A stretch of 64,000 nt of DNA from Anaerolineae bacterium. GTDB taxonomy: Bacteria > Chloroflexota > Anaerolineae > Aggregatilineales > Phototrophicaceae. The notes under the pieces were generated by a model. The model saw only the letters and a program-made list of their open reading frames with translations. It had not been told where the DNA came from and made no database searches. The stretch spans positions 227,706-291,705 of the forward strand of contig JAJDXR010000070.1 in the NCBI GenBank assembly GCA_022823165.1. Direction: 5' to 3'. The position numbers were made by a program, and so were the translations under genes. This document shows positions 1 to 8,655 of the stretch, in pieces. Position 1 is the first letter of the stretch. Each line of letters starts with the position of its first letter.

Positions 1-903
1 TTCGTCGAGGTCACGCGCGGCAAATCAGCCGAATGGGACGATGTGGTCAAAACGGGGCGGACGCATCTGCAGGACGCGGTGCCGGTGCGGCTGGGGCAGG
101 AGGTCGGCGCCTGGGCGACCGCCATTGAGCGCGGCGGCGACAAGGTCGAATTCGCGGCCGAGGGGCTGCGGCGGCTGGGCATCGGCGGCACGGCGGCCGG
201 CACCGGCTTGAACGCGCATCCGCAGTATCACGCGCGCATGGTGGCCAAGCTGACGGCGCTCAGCGGCATCAGCCTGTACCAGAGCGACGACCTCTTCGAG
301 TCCATGCAGTCGATGCAGGACGCGGTCTTCTTCTCGGCGGCGCTGCGTAACCTGGCTATGGATTTCACGCGCATCGCCAATGACGTGCGCTTGCTATCGG
401 CGGGGCCGACCACCGGCATCGCCGAGCTGACCCCCCCGACGGTGCAGCCGGGCTCGTCCATCATGCCGGGCAAGGTGAATCCGGTGCTGGCGGAGATGCT
501 TAATCAGGCCATGTATCACGTCATGGGCAACGACAGTACCGTCAACCTCTGCGGCGCGGCCGGCCAATTCGAGCTCAACGTGATGATGCCGGTGATCGCG
601 CACAACCTCAACGAGATGATGCAAGTGATGATCGGCGCGGTCGGCGCTTTCACCGACAAGCTGATGGCCGGGCTGGAGGTCAATCGCGAGCGGGCGGAGA
701 GCTGGCTGTCGCGCAATCCGATTCTGGTGACGGCGCTGAATCCGATTATCGGCTACAACAACGGCGCCAAGGTGGCGAAGCGGGCGCTGGCTGAGGGCAA
801 GAGCGTACGCGAGGTGGTGCTGGCGCTGGGCTTGATGGAAGCGGCGGAGCTGGACGCGGCGCTGGATGCCTACGCGATGACCGAGGGCGGGATCGCGGAG
901 TAG
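1..903 (+). CDS. fumC: Fumarate hydratase class II, C-terminal part (cut by window edge)
   Basis: Class II fumarase interconverts fumarate and L-malate in the TCA cycle as a cytosolic homotetramer. The reading frame is open from the first base, so the N-terminal third lies outside the window: about 300 residues are visible against roughly 460 for the family. Visible signatures are the substrate-binding KTGRTHLQDA near the start, GTGLNAHPQ, and the superfamily signature GSSIMPGKVNPV that covers the flexible catalytic loop. PGKVNPV together with FELNVMMPV fits fumarase better than aspartase or argininosuccinate lyase. The next gene is a foreign-looking methyltransferase, so nothing downstream suggests an operon. 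Confidence 0.93.
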   Translation, partial: FVEVTRGKSAEWDDVVKTGRTHLQDAVPVRLGQEVGAWATAIERGGDKVEFAAEGLRRLGIGGTAAGTGLNAHPQYHARMVAKLTALSGISLYQSDDLFESMQSMQDAVFFSAALRNLAMDFTRIANDVRLLSAGPTTGIAELTPPTVQPGSSIMPGKVNPVLAEMLNQAMYHVMGNDSTVNLCGAAGQFELNVMMPVIAHNLNEMMQVMIGAVGAFTDKLMAGLEVNRERAESWLSRNPILVTALNPIIGYNNGAKVAKRALAEGKSVREVVLALGLMEAAELDAALDAYAMTEGGIAE

Positions 904-905
904 GG

Positions 906-948
906 GCGGCTCCTTCCCCCAAAGTTAGCTGAGGAGGGGAGCCTTATT
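906..948 (+). terminator. Possible weak terminator after fumC
   Basis: GGCTCC at 908-913 can pair with GGAGCC at 938-943, with further C/G pairing inside, and a short T-rich run (TTATT) follows. The T tract is poor and the loop is long, so this is only a candidate. Confidence 0.28.
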
Positions 949-1250
949 GGCACGGATTTGCTTGATTTGCGCAAATGAATTTGAGCGTTGCGCAAAGGCT
1001 GAATCGCAGGCATGGCAAGGGTTTTGGGCGATTTTACGACGGTATTGGCATTTGCCACGGGAAAATGTTTTTGTGCAAATAATGCTGCTTTCGCCATCCG
1101 GGCCTCGTCCGTTATTGGAGATTCCACAGGACGGGCGATTGGCGTATCGGGACTGGTAAGGCGTACGCTGCGAGCAGGTTAGCATGGAGTGGGGTGGTGT
1201 GGGCGACTGGATAGTCGCGGGTTTCTACTTACTGTTCTTTGCCCAATAAG
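949..1250. other. Intergenic stretch with no recognisable gene
   Basis: About 300 bases between fumC and the methyltransferase promoter region. A 70-codon frame at 947-1159 has no ribosome-binding site and no recognisable domain. The only structure seen is a degenerate short palindrome near 1200-1228 (gggcgactgg-at-agtcgcggg), which resembles the short palindromic repeats elsewhere in this window. Confidence 0.5.
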
Positions 1251-1278
1251 TTGTCTTGACGAACCAGACTGATAAAAT
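1251..1278 (+). promoter_or_regulatory. Candidate sigma-70 type promoter for the restriction-modification pair
   Basis: TTGTCT at 1251-1256 and TAAAAT at 1273-1278 are separated by 16 bases, about 36 bases before the methyltransferase ATG. Both hexamers are imperfect, so the call is tentative. Confidence 0.35.
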
Positions 1279-1314
1279 GGAAGTGTGTGAGCGCTTGCCC
1301 GGAATAAGTGTCGT

Positions 1315-2688
1315 ATGATCACCAAGACTGAATTGAGCACTCTCAAGGAAAACAACCTTGACGCCATATACCGGCACTTGCGGACTTGTTCTTCGTCTGT
1401 TGAAGCGCGATTTGTCATGGAGAACCTTGGTCGGCTTCCAGAGAATTTTAGTGGCGATGTATTCATACCCTACGTAGCGGACAAGAATCGAGACACTAGA
1501 TTTTGGGCTGTCAAAAACTTGGGAAAGTTAGAAGATATACAATACTTGCAATGTCTAAGCGATGTTGCTGTAGACGACAGCAGCTCAATAGTTAGAAGGG
1601 AAGCAGTATCGGCAATTGGCCGGATGCGCAACAAGCGGACGATTCCCACACTGGTGAGATTTCTCCGCGACGATGATCCAACTGTTGTCCTTCAAGCGAT
1701 AAGAGGGCTGCTTGTATTCAAGAAACATGACCGAGTGCGTGAAAGCATCTTGACTTTGGCCGACCATCCCAACGAACAGATTCAGTACGTGCTTAAATCT
1801 GAATTCGAACCGAAGCCACCAATTGCTGACTACGGTATGCATTACGAATCGCCTGATTATATGAAGAACGTTGTTGTCGAAGGCGATACCCGGGATGTAA
1901 TGAAGCTGCTGCCCGATGGTTGTATTCATCTTACGTTCACCTCGCCTCCATACTACAATGCGCGCGATTACTCTATCTACAAAAGCTACCAACAATACTT
2001 GGCTTTCCTTGGCGAAGTTTTTGCTGCTGTGCACCGCATCACAAAAGAGGGACGATTCCTTTTGATTAACACGTCGCCAGTAATCGTATCCCGTTTCAGT
2101 CGCAAGCATTCAAGCCGGCGCTATCCCATTCCCTTTGACTTGCACAGAATCGTCTGCGACTTGGGCTGGGAATTCATAGACGACATCGTGTGGGCAAAGC
2201 CGGAAGCGTCAGTTAAGAATCGCAACGGTGGTTTCCAGCAGCATCGCAAGCCGCTAGGCTATAAGCCCAACACCACTACCGAATACGTGATGGTTTATCG
2301 CAAGAAGTCGTCAAGACTTATCGACTGGAACATGAAGCAGTATTCGTATTCGAATATACAGGAAAGCAAAATCGAAGGTGAATTCGAGACTACGAACTTG
2401 TGGCACATAGATCCTATGAGCGACAGAGTTCATAGCGCCGTTTTTCCCGACGAACTTTGTGACCGAGTAGTGCGCTTCTATTCATATGTTGGCGACCTGG
2501 TGTTTGATCCATTTGCCGGTAGCGGTACATTCGGGAAATCGGCGCTCAAACTAGGGAGAAACTTTTTTCTCACAGAGCAGCAGACCGAATATGTGCAACG
2601 AATGCGAGACACCATACGCCATAATTTGTTTACTGAGATCAGCTATTTGACGTTAGTCGAATTCTATCCATTAACTCTTGAAGGATAA
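1315..2688 (+). CDS. HEAT-repeat / beta-class DNA methyltransferase (probable N4-cytosine type)
   Basis: 457-residue site-specific DNA methyltransferase that should protect host DNA from the endonuclease encoded next. Residues about 20-165 form helical HEAT-like repeats (for example RFWAVKNLGKLED, VRREAVSAIGRMRN). The catalytic part follows: motif IV TSPPY at residues 209-213, then the AdoMet-binding motif I DPFAGSGTF at 398-406. Motif IV before motif I is the beta arrangement, and S/TSPPY is typical of N4-cytosine methylases. The HEAT array fused to the enzyme is unusual and may recognise DNA or a partner (inference). Base composition is much AT-richer than the surroundings: 21 G/C in the 60 bases from 1501, against 41 of 60 from 4081. 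This suggests horizontal transfer. The Shine-Dalgarno is weak. The stop lies 4 bases before the downstream ATG. Confidence 0.85.
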   Translation: MITKTELSTLKENNLDAIYRHLRTCSSSVEARFVMENLGRLPENFSGDVFIPYVADKNRDTRFWAVKNLGKLEDIQYLQCLSDVAVDDSSSIVRREAVSAIGRMRNKRTIPTLVRFLRDDDPTVVLQAIRGLLVFKKHDRVRESILTLADHPNEQIQYVLKSEFEPKPPIADYGMHYESPDYMKNVVVEGDTRDVMKLLPDGCIHLTFTSPPYYNARDYSIYKSYQQYLAFLGEVFAAVHRITKEGRFLLINTSPVIVSRFSRKHSSRRYPIPFDLHRIVCDLGWEFIDDIVWAKPEASVKNRNGGFQQHRKPLGYKPNTTTEYVMVYRKKSSRLIDWNMKQYSYSNIQESKIEGEFETTNLWHIDPMSDRVHSAVFPDELCDRVVRFYSYVGDLVFDPFAGSGTFGKSALKLGRNFFLTEQQTEYVQRMRDTIRHNLFTEISYLTLVEFYPLTLEG

Positions 2689-2692
2689 CTTG

Positions 2693-3604
2693 ATGACACT
2701 TTCTAACCAGGATTTGCAAGATGCGTTACGAATGGCGTTGAAAGGTGAGTACTTCAGGAAAGTAGTAATTCTTGATATAGCTGAAGATTTCTTGAAGTTT
2801 GCATTACGATTCTTCAAGGAAATCGTAAGTGCGAAACTTGATGGCGACGAGATTCACAGTGGTTGGTACGAGAGATACTTCTTAAAAGGCCGATATTTGC
2901 CCGCTGATACCACAATTTATTCGGGGCTAAACGGCAAAACAATCGACAATATTTACGGGACTAGGAGGAAGGCTGTTGTCTATCAAGCATCACTGGATCA
3001 CCACGATGAGTTACTTAAACTGGTGGAATTCTTGGTAAACGATGAAATTTCAGGTTTGGAGATTGAACTCACAATAACTCTGAATGGAGTAAGTGTGAAC
3101 CTATCGCTCAACGAGACTCTAATAGTTGTCAATACATTAGGTGCGAAACGCTTGCAGCTCGCTGGCGGTGGATGGAGCTATCTAGGCAACAGACTTGAGA
3201 AACCATTAATGTACACCTTAGCGAGCTTATTTGGTGTCCCGCGCGAGAATTATGCTGGGAAGGGGCTAACGCACGAAGGAAGAGAGGTTGACTTTCATTT
3301 TGTGAGCCGCACCGGTCAGCTGTATCGCTGTGAAACCAAACTTATGGGAAAAGGTAATCCGGAAAGCGCTGATGCTGTAATCGCAAGAAATACTGAAATT
3401 TTCATCGCGGACACGCTTTCTGATTTGAACAAGCGGCAGCTTACAACACGCGGTGTTAATTGGGTGGATTTGCGGTCAGACGAAGGATACCGGCGTGTAT
3501 TTGGAGTATTTCAGAAACTTGATATACCTTGTCGCGATTTTTCTGGCGATCTGGATGCGGCGCTTGACCAGATCATCCCCGCTGTATTTGAGGAAATTGG
3601 GTAG
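2693..3604 (+). CDS. Type II restriction endonuclease, CfrBI-like
   Basis: 303-residue protein resembling the CfrBI family, whose founding member cleaves C^CWWGG. A probable PD-(D/E)xK nuclease core is seen as EVDF at residues 198-201 followed by CETK at 213-216 and the stretch LMGKGNPES. The ATG at 2693 is preferred over the in-frame TTG at 2678. GAAGGA at 2680-2685, inside the methyltransferase tail, is a good ribosome-binding site 7 bases before that ATG, so translation is probably coupled to the methyltransferase. It shares the low GC of its partner. No controller (C) protein gene is visible. Family assignment is from memory of conserved blocks; the target sequence in this organism is unproven. 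Confidence 0.72.
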   Translation: MTLSNQDLQDALRMALKGEYFRKVVILDIAEDFLKFALRFFKEIVSAKLDGDEIHSGWYERYFLKGRYLPADTTIYSGLNGKTIDNIYGTRRKAVVYQASLDHHDELLKLVEFLVNDEISGLEIELTITLNGVSVNLSLNETLIVVNTLGAKRLQLAGGGWSYLGNRLEKPLMYTLASLFGVPRENYAGKGLTHEGREVDFHFVSRTGQLYRCETKLMGKGNPESADAVIARNTEIFIADTLSDLNKRQLTTRGVNWVDLRSDEGYRRVFGVFQKLDIPCRDFSGDLDAALDQIIPAVFEEIG

Positions 3605-3757
3605 TCTTAAGCCCCCCAAATTCGCCAACCCACACTAAACCCGCTACAATCCGCCCACCCGCCCGGCTCGGCCAAAGGAGGCGCCTACTGACGACGACTC
3701 TCATCATACCCCCCATCCATCAACTGTTCGTTCGCTTATCAAATGAGGGATTACACC
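3605..3757. other. Leader region before the ABC importer operon
   Basis: About 150 bases at the right edge of the AT-rich island. A TACAAT-like hexamer lies near 3645, but no convincing -35 box is visible. The ribosome-binding sequence GAGGGA (3745-3750) precedes the ATG at 3758. Confidence 0.3.
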
Positions 3758-5041
3758 ATGAAAAAAGCACTACTATTGGTACTGATCATCGCCCTGCTGC
3801 CGCTGGGCGGCGCGCTGGCGCAGGACATGCCCCACGCCGGCGAAGAAGTCGTGGCCACCTACATGCAGTCGGGCACCTACGATGTCGGCGCCGAGAATAT
3901 CGCCGACGCCTTCCGCGATGAAACCGGCATCGAGCTCGAGCTGGTGGCCTCGCCCTGGGCGGTGCTGAATCAGAATCACATCACCGACTTGACCACGGGC
4001 ACGGGCGAGTTCGACGTGATGTCGGGCGAATTCTGGATCGCCAGCGTCTATGACAAGATGCTGCCGCTGGACGACTTTGTCGAGCGCGATGAATTCGGCG
4101 GCGATTACATCCCGACCATCTGGCAGCCGGGCCCCTCGGGTTACTTCGATGGCAAGCGCATCGGCATTCCCTATAGCGCTGACGCTTACGGCATTGTCGT
4201 GCGCACGGACATCTTCGAAGAAGCCGGCGTTTCGACTGACTGGGAGACTTGGGACGACTATATCGCCGCGCTGGACAAGCTGGCGATGCACCTGGAAGGC
4301 AGTGATATCGCGCCCAGCGTCTTCGCCTGGGGCGCTGCTGAGCAGACGCCGTCCATCTTCCTGGGCATGTACGATGGCTACCTGGTCGATGCCGATGGCA
4401 ATTACGCGCTGGACGAAGGCGCGGCGCTTGCCGCTCTGGAGCAGATGGCCAGCCTGCTGGCTTACAATCCGGAAGGCGCCGCCGGCTTGAGCATCGACGA
4501 AGCCAACTCGGTCTTCCTGACCGGTCGCGCGGCGACCATGATCTGCTGGGTCAGCTTCATGCGCGCTTCGGCGCAAGATCCGGACGCCTCGCTGGTGGTC
4601 GACAATTGGGCGGTCGCGCCCTTCCCGGGCCCGGGTTTCCCCTTCTTGTCGGCCTGGAATCTGTTCATCTCCGAGTACAGCGACAGCCCGGAAGCCGCCT
4701 GGGAGTGGGTCAAGTACTACATCAACGCCGAGCAGGCCACCTCGCGCTTTGTCGAGTTGGGCGTTGGTTCGCCCTACTTGAGCACCTACGAAGATCCCGA
4801 TCTGATGGACGCGTACAGCCATGACTTCCCGGGCATGGTGCATAACCTGGGTCGCGCGCAGTCGGTGCCCTGGGTCTTCGAAGCTTTCGAGATTTTCTTC
4901 CGCAATACCAGCGAGCTGGTGATTGGCTCGATCAGCGCGGAAGAGGCGCTGGCCAATACACTGGCTGGTTGGGCCGAGGTAACGGTGCCGCCGGCGCTGG
5001 TGCAATCGGCCGCGGCGCAGGGTCAGCAGCAGGATATGTAG
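3758..5041 (+). CDS. ABC transporter extracellular sugar-binding protein
   Basis: 427-residue solute-binding protein of the family 1 (MalE-like) type, which captures a carbohydrate outside the membrane and delivers it to two permeases. The ATG at 3758 is chosen over the upstream in-frame ATG at 3743. It gives a classical signal peptide (MKKALLLVL, hydrophobic core, ALAQ cleavage region) and has GAGGGA just upstream. There is no lipobox cysteine at the cleavage site, so anchoring is unclear. The mature part has the usual pattern, including an early DVMSGEFW strand and a late aromatic-rich region. It begins an importer locus with permeases at 5072 and 7128. The sugar cannot be deduced from sequence alone. 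Confidence 0.88.
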   Translation: MKKALLLVLIIALLPLGGALAQDMPHAGEEVVATYMQSGTYDVGAENIADAFRDETGIELELVASPWAVLNQNHITDLTTGTGEFDVMSGEFWIASVYDKMLPLDDFVERDEFGGDYIPTIWQPGPSGYFDGKRIGIPYSADAYGIVVRTDIFEEAGVSTDWETWDDYIAALDKLAMHLEGSDIAPSVFAWGAAEQTPSIFLGMYDGYLVDADGNYALDEGAALAALEQMASLLAYNPEGAAGLSIDEANSVFLTGRAATMICWVSFMRASAQDPDASLVVDNWAVAPFPGPGFPFLSAWNLFISEYSDSPEAAWEWVKYYINAEQATSRFVELGVGSPYLSTYEDPDLMDAYSHDFPGMVHNLGRAQSVPWVFEAFEIFFRNTSELVIGSISAEEALANTLAGWAEVTVPPALVQSAAAQGQQQDM

Positions 5042-5071
5042 CCTGCGGCTGCGAATGCGCGGACCTGAGCG

Positions 5072-5965
5072 ATGCTGAAGAAGCCGGCGACCTGGCACAG
5101 CAGGCACGACCTGCCTTGGCTGATCGCCTTTGTGCTGCCGGCTTTTCTCATCGTGGTGGCGGTGCAGTTTTACCCGCTGGCTTATTCCGCCGCGCTGTCC
5201 GTGCAGGAATGGTCGCTGACGGAATCGCAGCAGCCCAAGGGTTTCATCGGCCTGGACAACTTCATCGAAGAGTTGGGCGACGAGACTTTCCGGCGCTCGG
5301 TGCGCAACAGTGTTTGGATTACGGGCGGGGCAGTCTTCCTGGAGATGATTCTGGGAGTCTGCCTCGCTTATTTGACCATGGGCGCCAGTTGGCGGATGCG
5401 CGCGGTGCGTACGCTGCTGATCTTGCCGATGGTGATCGCGCCGGTGGCGGCTGGCACCCTTTGGCGCATCCTGCTGAATTATCGCGCCGGCTTGCTGAAT
5501 CACTTGCTGAGCCTGATCGGCATTCAGGGGCCGCAGTGGCTGGCCTCGCCGGATTGGGCGCTGGTATCCGTGATATTGCTGGATACCTGGCAGTGGACGC
5601 CCTTCGTGCTGCTGGTGGCGGGCGCGGCCATCGCCAGCATTCCCGGCGACCTGCTGGAAGTGGCGGCGATTGACGGCGCCTCGCGTTGGCAGACTTTCGT
5701 GTATATCGAGCTGCCGCTGCTGATGCCGCTGCTGCTGCTGACGCTGGTCTTTCGTATGCTGGAATCGCTGCTGTCGCTGGATTCGATTTATTCGCTGACC
5801 TTCGGCGGGCCCGGCTTCAGCACTTATACGCTGACCTTTTACATCTACACGCAAGGGCTGCGCAACTTCAATTTTGGCGCGGCGGCGGCTTCCTCCTGGA
5901 TATTTATGGCCTTCGCGAGTTTCGCGATTGCGCTGGTCTTCTGGTTCCAGCGCCGCGATTGGTAA
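5072..5965 (+). CDS. Sugar ABC transporter permease, MalF type
   Basis: 297-residue inner-membrane permease with six predicted membrane segments. The cytoplasmic EAA loop that docks the ATPase is clear: EVAAIDGASRWQTF followed by ELPLLMP. It starts 30 bases after the binding-protein stop and pairs with the second permease at 7128 to form the transmembrane channel. No ATP-binding subunit is encoded in this locus. Importers of this class often share a multitask ATPase encoded elsewhere (MsmX/UgpC type), which is the likely arrangement here (inference). Confidence 0.9.
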   Translation: MLKKPATWHSRHDLPWLIAFVLPAFLIVVAVQFYPLAYSAALSVQEWSLTESQQPKGFIGLDNFIEELGDETFRRSVRNSVWITGGAVFLEMILGVCLAYLTMGASWRMRAVRTLLILPMVIAPVAAGTLWRILLNYRAGLLNHLLSLIGIQGPQWLASPDWALVSVILLDTWQWTPFVLLVAGAAIASIPGDLLEVAAIDGASRWQTFVYIELPLLMPLLLLTLVFRMLESLLSLDSIYSLTFGGPGFSTYTLTFYIYTQGLRNFNFGAAAASSWIFMAFASFAIALVFWFQRRDW

Positions 5966-5974
5966 TGACGGGCG

Positions 5975-7012
5975 ATGAAGATTCACGGCATCGGCACCGA
6001 TATTCCGGATACGCAAGTCGACGGCAGCCGCCGTGTGCTGGTCGAGGAGCTGGCTCAGGCGCAGTCGGCCGGTTTTGCCTTGGCGGAGCTGTCGCTGCCC
6101 AGCTTAAACGTCATCATCAACGGCCAGCTAATCCCGCAGCGCGTGGCGGCGATTCAACAGGCGCTTGAGCCATTCAACCTGCGTTATTCCGCCCACGCGC
6201 CGGGGCGGACGAATCTGGCTTTTGGTCCGGACACGGATATGGAATACCGCGTTCTGGAGGCTTGCGTACGCTTTTGCGGCGCGATCGGCGCGCAGGTCCT
6301 GGTCTACCACAGCGGCTTGCAAGCATTGGATGCCGCGCGAACTGGCGCGGCGCCCTTGCCGAGCGATGACGAGTTGGCGCGCGGCGGCGAACGCGAGGCG
6401 GACGCGCTGCGAAAATTGGCGCCGATAGCGTCTGATATGGGCGTGACCATTGGCATGGAGAATGGCGACCCGCATTTATGGGAATATGTCCTGCTGCTGC
6501 GGCAGGGCAAAGCTCCCGCTGACCTGGCGCAATATCACGCGCGCATGCGGACAGCGGCCATCGTCAAGCAGGTGGAAGCGGTGAATCACCCCGGCGTCCG
6601 GATTACGCTGGATTTGGGCCACCTGTATCTGGCGACTCAGGCCCTGGGCGAGGACTATCTCGATGCGATAAGGACCGCCGCGCCTTGGGTTTGTCATTTG
6701 CATATCAATGACAACTTCGGCAAATTGGACGCGGGCGTCGATTACGAAGGCTATCGCTTGCCATACGGGGAAGCCGACTTGCATCTGCCGCCGGGCTGGG
6801 GCGCGATTCCCTTCGCCGAGGCCTTCGCGCGCCTGGACGATTTTGAAGGCGACATCGTGCTGGAGATCAAGTCGCGCTACCGCGAGCACCTCGATGAGGC
6901 GCTGGCGAATACGCGGCGGGTCTTGCGCGACAATGGGCACGGGCTATGTCAGGAATACGGGAGCATAGCTGAGCCATCAGAAGTAGAACCAGGTGAATTA
7001 TGCGAGAATTGA
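5975..7012 (+). CDS. Sugar phosphate isomerase/epimerase-like TIM-barrel protein
   Basis: 345-residue member of the AP-endonuclease-2 / xylose-isomerase-like TIM barrel superfamily. Metal-ligand positions look present: YSAHAPG, VYHSG, MENGD, TLDLGHLY, HLHINDN and VLEIKSR, ending the barrel strands with His, Glu and Asp. The real reaction is not evident; relatives act on sugars, sugar phosphates or inositol derivatives. It lies 9 bases after the first permease gene and before the second, so it probably acts on the imported carbohydrate. An enzyme placed between the two permease genes is an uncommon order. Confidence 0.8.
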   Translation: MKIHGIGTDIPDTQVDGSRRVLVEELAQAQSAGFALAELSLPSLNVIINGQLIPQRVAAIQQALEPFNLRYSAHAPGRTNLAFGPDTDMEYRVLEACVRFCGAIGAQVLVYHSGLQALDAARTGAAPLPSDDELARGGEREADALRKLAPIASDMGVTIGMENGDPHLWEYVLLLRQGKAPADLAQYHARMRTAAIVKQVEAVNHPGVRITLDLGHLYLATQALGEDYLDAIRTAAPWVCHLHINDNFGKLDAGVDYEGYRLPYGEADLHLPPGWGAIPFAEAFARLDDFEGDIVLEIKSRYREHLDEALANTRRVLRDNGHGLCQEYGSIAEPSEVEPGELCEN

Positions 7013-7032
7013 AAGGAAGTCTATTCGAGAGT

Positions 7033-7057
7033 GGGCGAGCCAAGGCCCGCCCCTGCA
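7033..7057. repeat. Short dispersed palindrome (GGGCGAGCC-type)
   Basis: Imperfect inverted repeat GGGCGAGCC-AA-GGCCCGCCCC followed by TGC, in the gap between the isomerase and the second permease. Close relatives lie at 16778, 28121, 38031, 63866 and 63915. The RNA could form a hairpin inside the importer operon. Confidence 0.7.
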
Positions 7058-7127
7058 GCGTTTTGAATTTTTTTGGAATCATCTTTCCTAGCGCAGACAT
7101 TGTAATTACTTGCCTGGAATCTCCGAG

Positions 7128-7976
7128 ATGAACCGGCGTAATTCTCCCAGGTTGCGATTTCTCAAGCTCGCGCAGGGCTTGATTTTATTTGTGGCTTGCC
7201 TGGTGGTGCTCGTGCCCTTGGCCTATTTGATAATCAACAGCATCAAGCTGCCGCGCGAGTTCTTGACCATTCCGCCGACGATTTTGCCCAGCGAGGTCAC
7301 GCTTGAGCATTATCAAGAACTTATTGATGACAAGAAAACGGTGCGATACTTTCGGAATAGCTTGACGGTCGCGGTTTGGACGACCGGCATCACCATTTTG
7401 ACGGGTACGCTGGCCGCTTATGGATTGGCGCGCATGCGGCTTGCCGCCCGGGTGTTGGCCGCTGTGACCTTCATTTTTTTGTTCATTCGCTTTTATCCCC
7501 GCGTGACGACCGTGATTCCTTTCTTTCTGGTCATGCGGGAGCTTGACCTGCTGGATACGGTCTGGGCGATCATCATCGGCCAGCTGGGCATAACGATTCC
7601 CTTTGTGACCTGGTTGATGCTGGTGGTATTTCAGGACTTGCCCAGCGAGATTGAAGAAGCGGCCATTGTCGATGGCGCCAGCGTCTGGCAACGCTTTTGG
7701 CGTGTGGTTTTGCCCATCGTCATGCCCAGCGTGTCGGCGGCGGCCATATTGACGGCCTTCTTGTCCTGGAATGAGTTCCTGATCGCGTCCAGCGTGGCGC
7801 GGCGCAAAGCCAGCGTACTGTCAATCGCGGTGGCCAGCTTTGTCAGCGACAAGGGCATTCAGTGGGGACCGATGGCGGCCATGAGTGTGGTGATGATCGT
7901 GCCCATGATCGTCTTCGCCTTATTCGCGCAGAAATACCTGATCCGAGGCATCACCTTCGGCGCGGTCAAGGGATAG
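7128..7976 (+). CDS. Sugar ABC transporter permease, MalG type
   Basis: 282-residue permease with six predicted membrane segments. The EAA loop is EEAAIVDGASVWQRFWRVV followed by LPIVMPS, and the C-terminal region ends with KYLIRGITFGAVKG, a common MalG-type ending. The ATG at 7128 is preferred to the TTG at 7110, though neither has a strong ribosome-binding site. It is the partner of the permease at 5072. About 115 bases carrying a palindromic repeat separate it from the isomerase, so it may be transcribed less or processed separately. Confidence 0.88.
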   Translation: MNRRNSPRLRFLKLAQGLILFVACLVVLVPLAYLIINSIKLPREFLTIPPTILPSEVTLEHYQELIDDKKTVRYFRNSLTVAVWTTGITILTGTLAAYGLARMRLAARVLAAVTFIFLFIRFYPRVTTVIPFFLVMRELDLLDTVWAIIIGQLGITIPFVTWLMLVVFQDLPSEIEEAAIVDGASVWQRFWRVVLPIVMPSVSAAAILTAFLSWNEFLIASSVARRKASVLSIAVASFVSDKGIQWGPMAAMSVVMIVPMIVFALFAQKYLIRGITFGAVKG

Positions 7977-8034
7977 GCCGCCGCCTCGCCTCCCGCCGCG
8001 CGGATTGCAAATTCCTCGTACTATTAACGCTTGC

Positions 8035-8607
8035 TCAGGCGCCGTGAGCCCGCTGGTAAGCCTGCCGGGTACAGGCGGCGAGGCGGTCGTCGATTTGCGC
8101 CGCGTCTTTCAGCTCAATCATGTGGGTGATATTGGGCATGGCGCCCAGGCCGACGCCTTTCCGTACATATTCGCCGAAGGGTTCGTCGCCGAGATCCAGG
8201 CCGACGCGGATATTGGTCTTGTTGATTTTGGCGCAGCCAAATACGCGTTCCTCCTCCAGCGAGACATAGGTCTTGGTGGGAATGAAAAGGATGCTGGGTA
8301 ATGCGGCTTGCAGCTCAGCGGCAATGGCGTCGTAGAGTGGCCGCTGCTTTTCTTTGCCCGTGAACAGTTTCTTGAAAAGCGTGGGATAATGGAAGACGGG
8401 TTCGCCGCCGTTGAGGAATATGCCCGCCAGCATTGAGGCTTGCATGTGGTTGAATGCCTGCTCGCCTTTGAGCCATTTCACGATCTCGTTGTTCTTTTGC
8501 AGGCCGGCTGATTCCAGCGTAGCCATCCACTCCCTGAGACTTGCGCCCGTCTCTTCGGAGAGTGAATTGAGAAAGGCCTGTTCGAGTTCTCGCGCTTCCT
8601 TGGCCAT
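8035..8607 (-). CDS. DUF4287 / DUF5655 domain protein of unknown function
   Basis: 190-residue cytosolic protein. The N-terminal half (LREWMATLESAG ... NEIVKWLKGEQAF) matches the DUF4287 pattern. The C-terminal half (LYDAIAAELQAALPSI ... KTYVSLEEERVFGCAKI ... GLDLGDE) matches DUF5655, a domain often tied to nucleic-acid or transport proteins but without proven function. The start at 8607 is chosen because GGAGCG lies seven bases upstream; an earlier in-frame ATG at 8661 lacks such a site. It sits alone between a transporter operon and a divergent HD gene. The biochemical role is unknown. Confidence 0.7.
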   Translation of the reverse strand: MAKEARELEQAFLNSLSEETGASLREWMATLESAGLQKNNEIVKWLKGEQAFNHMQASMLAGIFLNGGEPVFHYPTLFKKLFTGKEKQRPLYDAIAAELQAALPSILFIPTKTYVSLEEERVFGCAKINKTNIRVGLDLGDEPFGEYVRKGVGLGAMPNITHMIELKDAAQIDDRLAACTRQAYQRAHGA

Positions 8608-8655
8608 GATTCGCTCCGTAAATTCGCCGAGTCCAATAAGCCTGCACTGCGATTT

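Noticed and set aside
947..1159. 70-codon frame after fumC with three Cys residues
   Set aside because: No ribosome-binding site, overlaps a possible terminator, and no similarity recognised.
3773..6016. 747-codon open frame on the minus strand
   Set aside because: It lies opposite the binding-protein and permease genes, is rich in Arg/Gln/His, has no domain and is an artefact of GC-rich codon usage.
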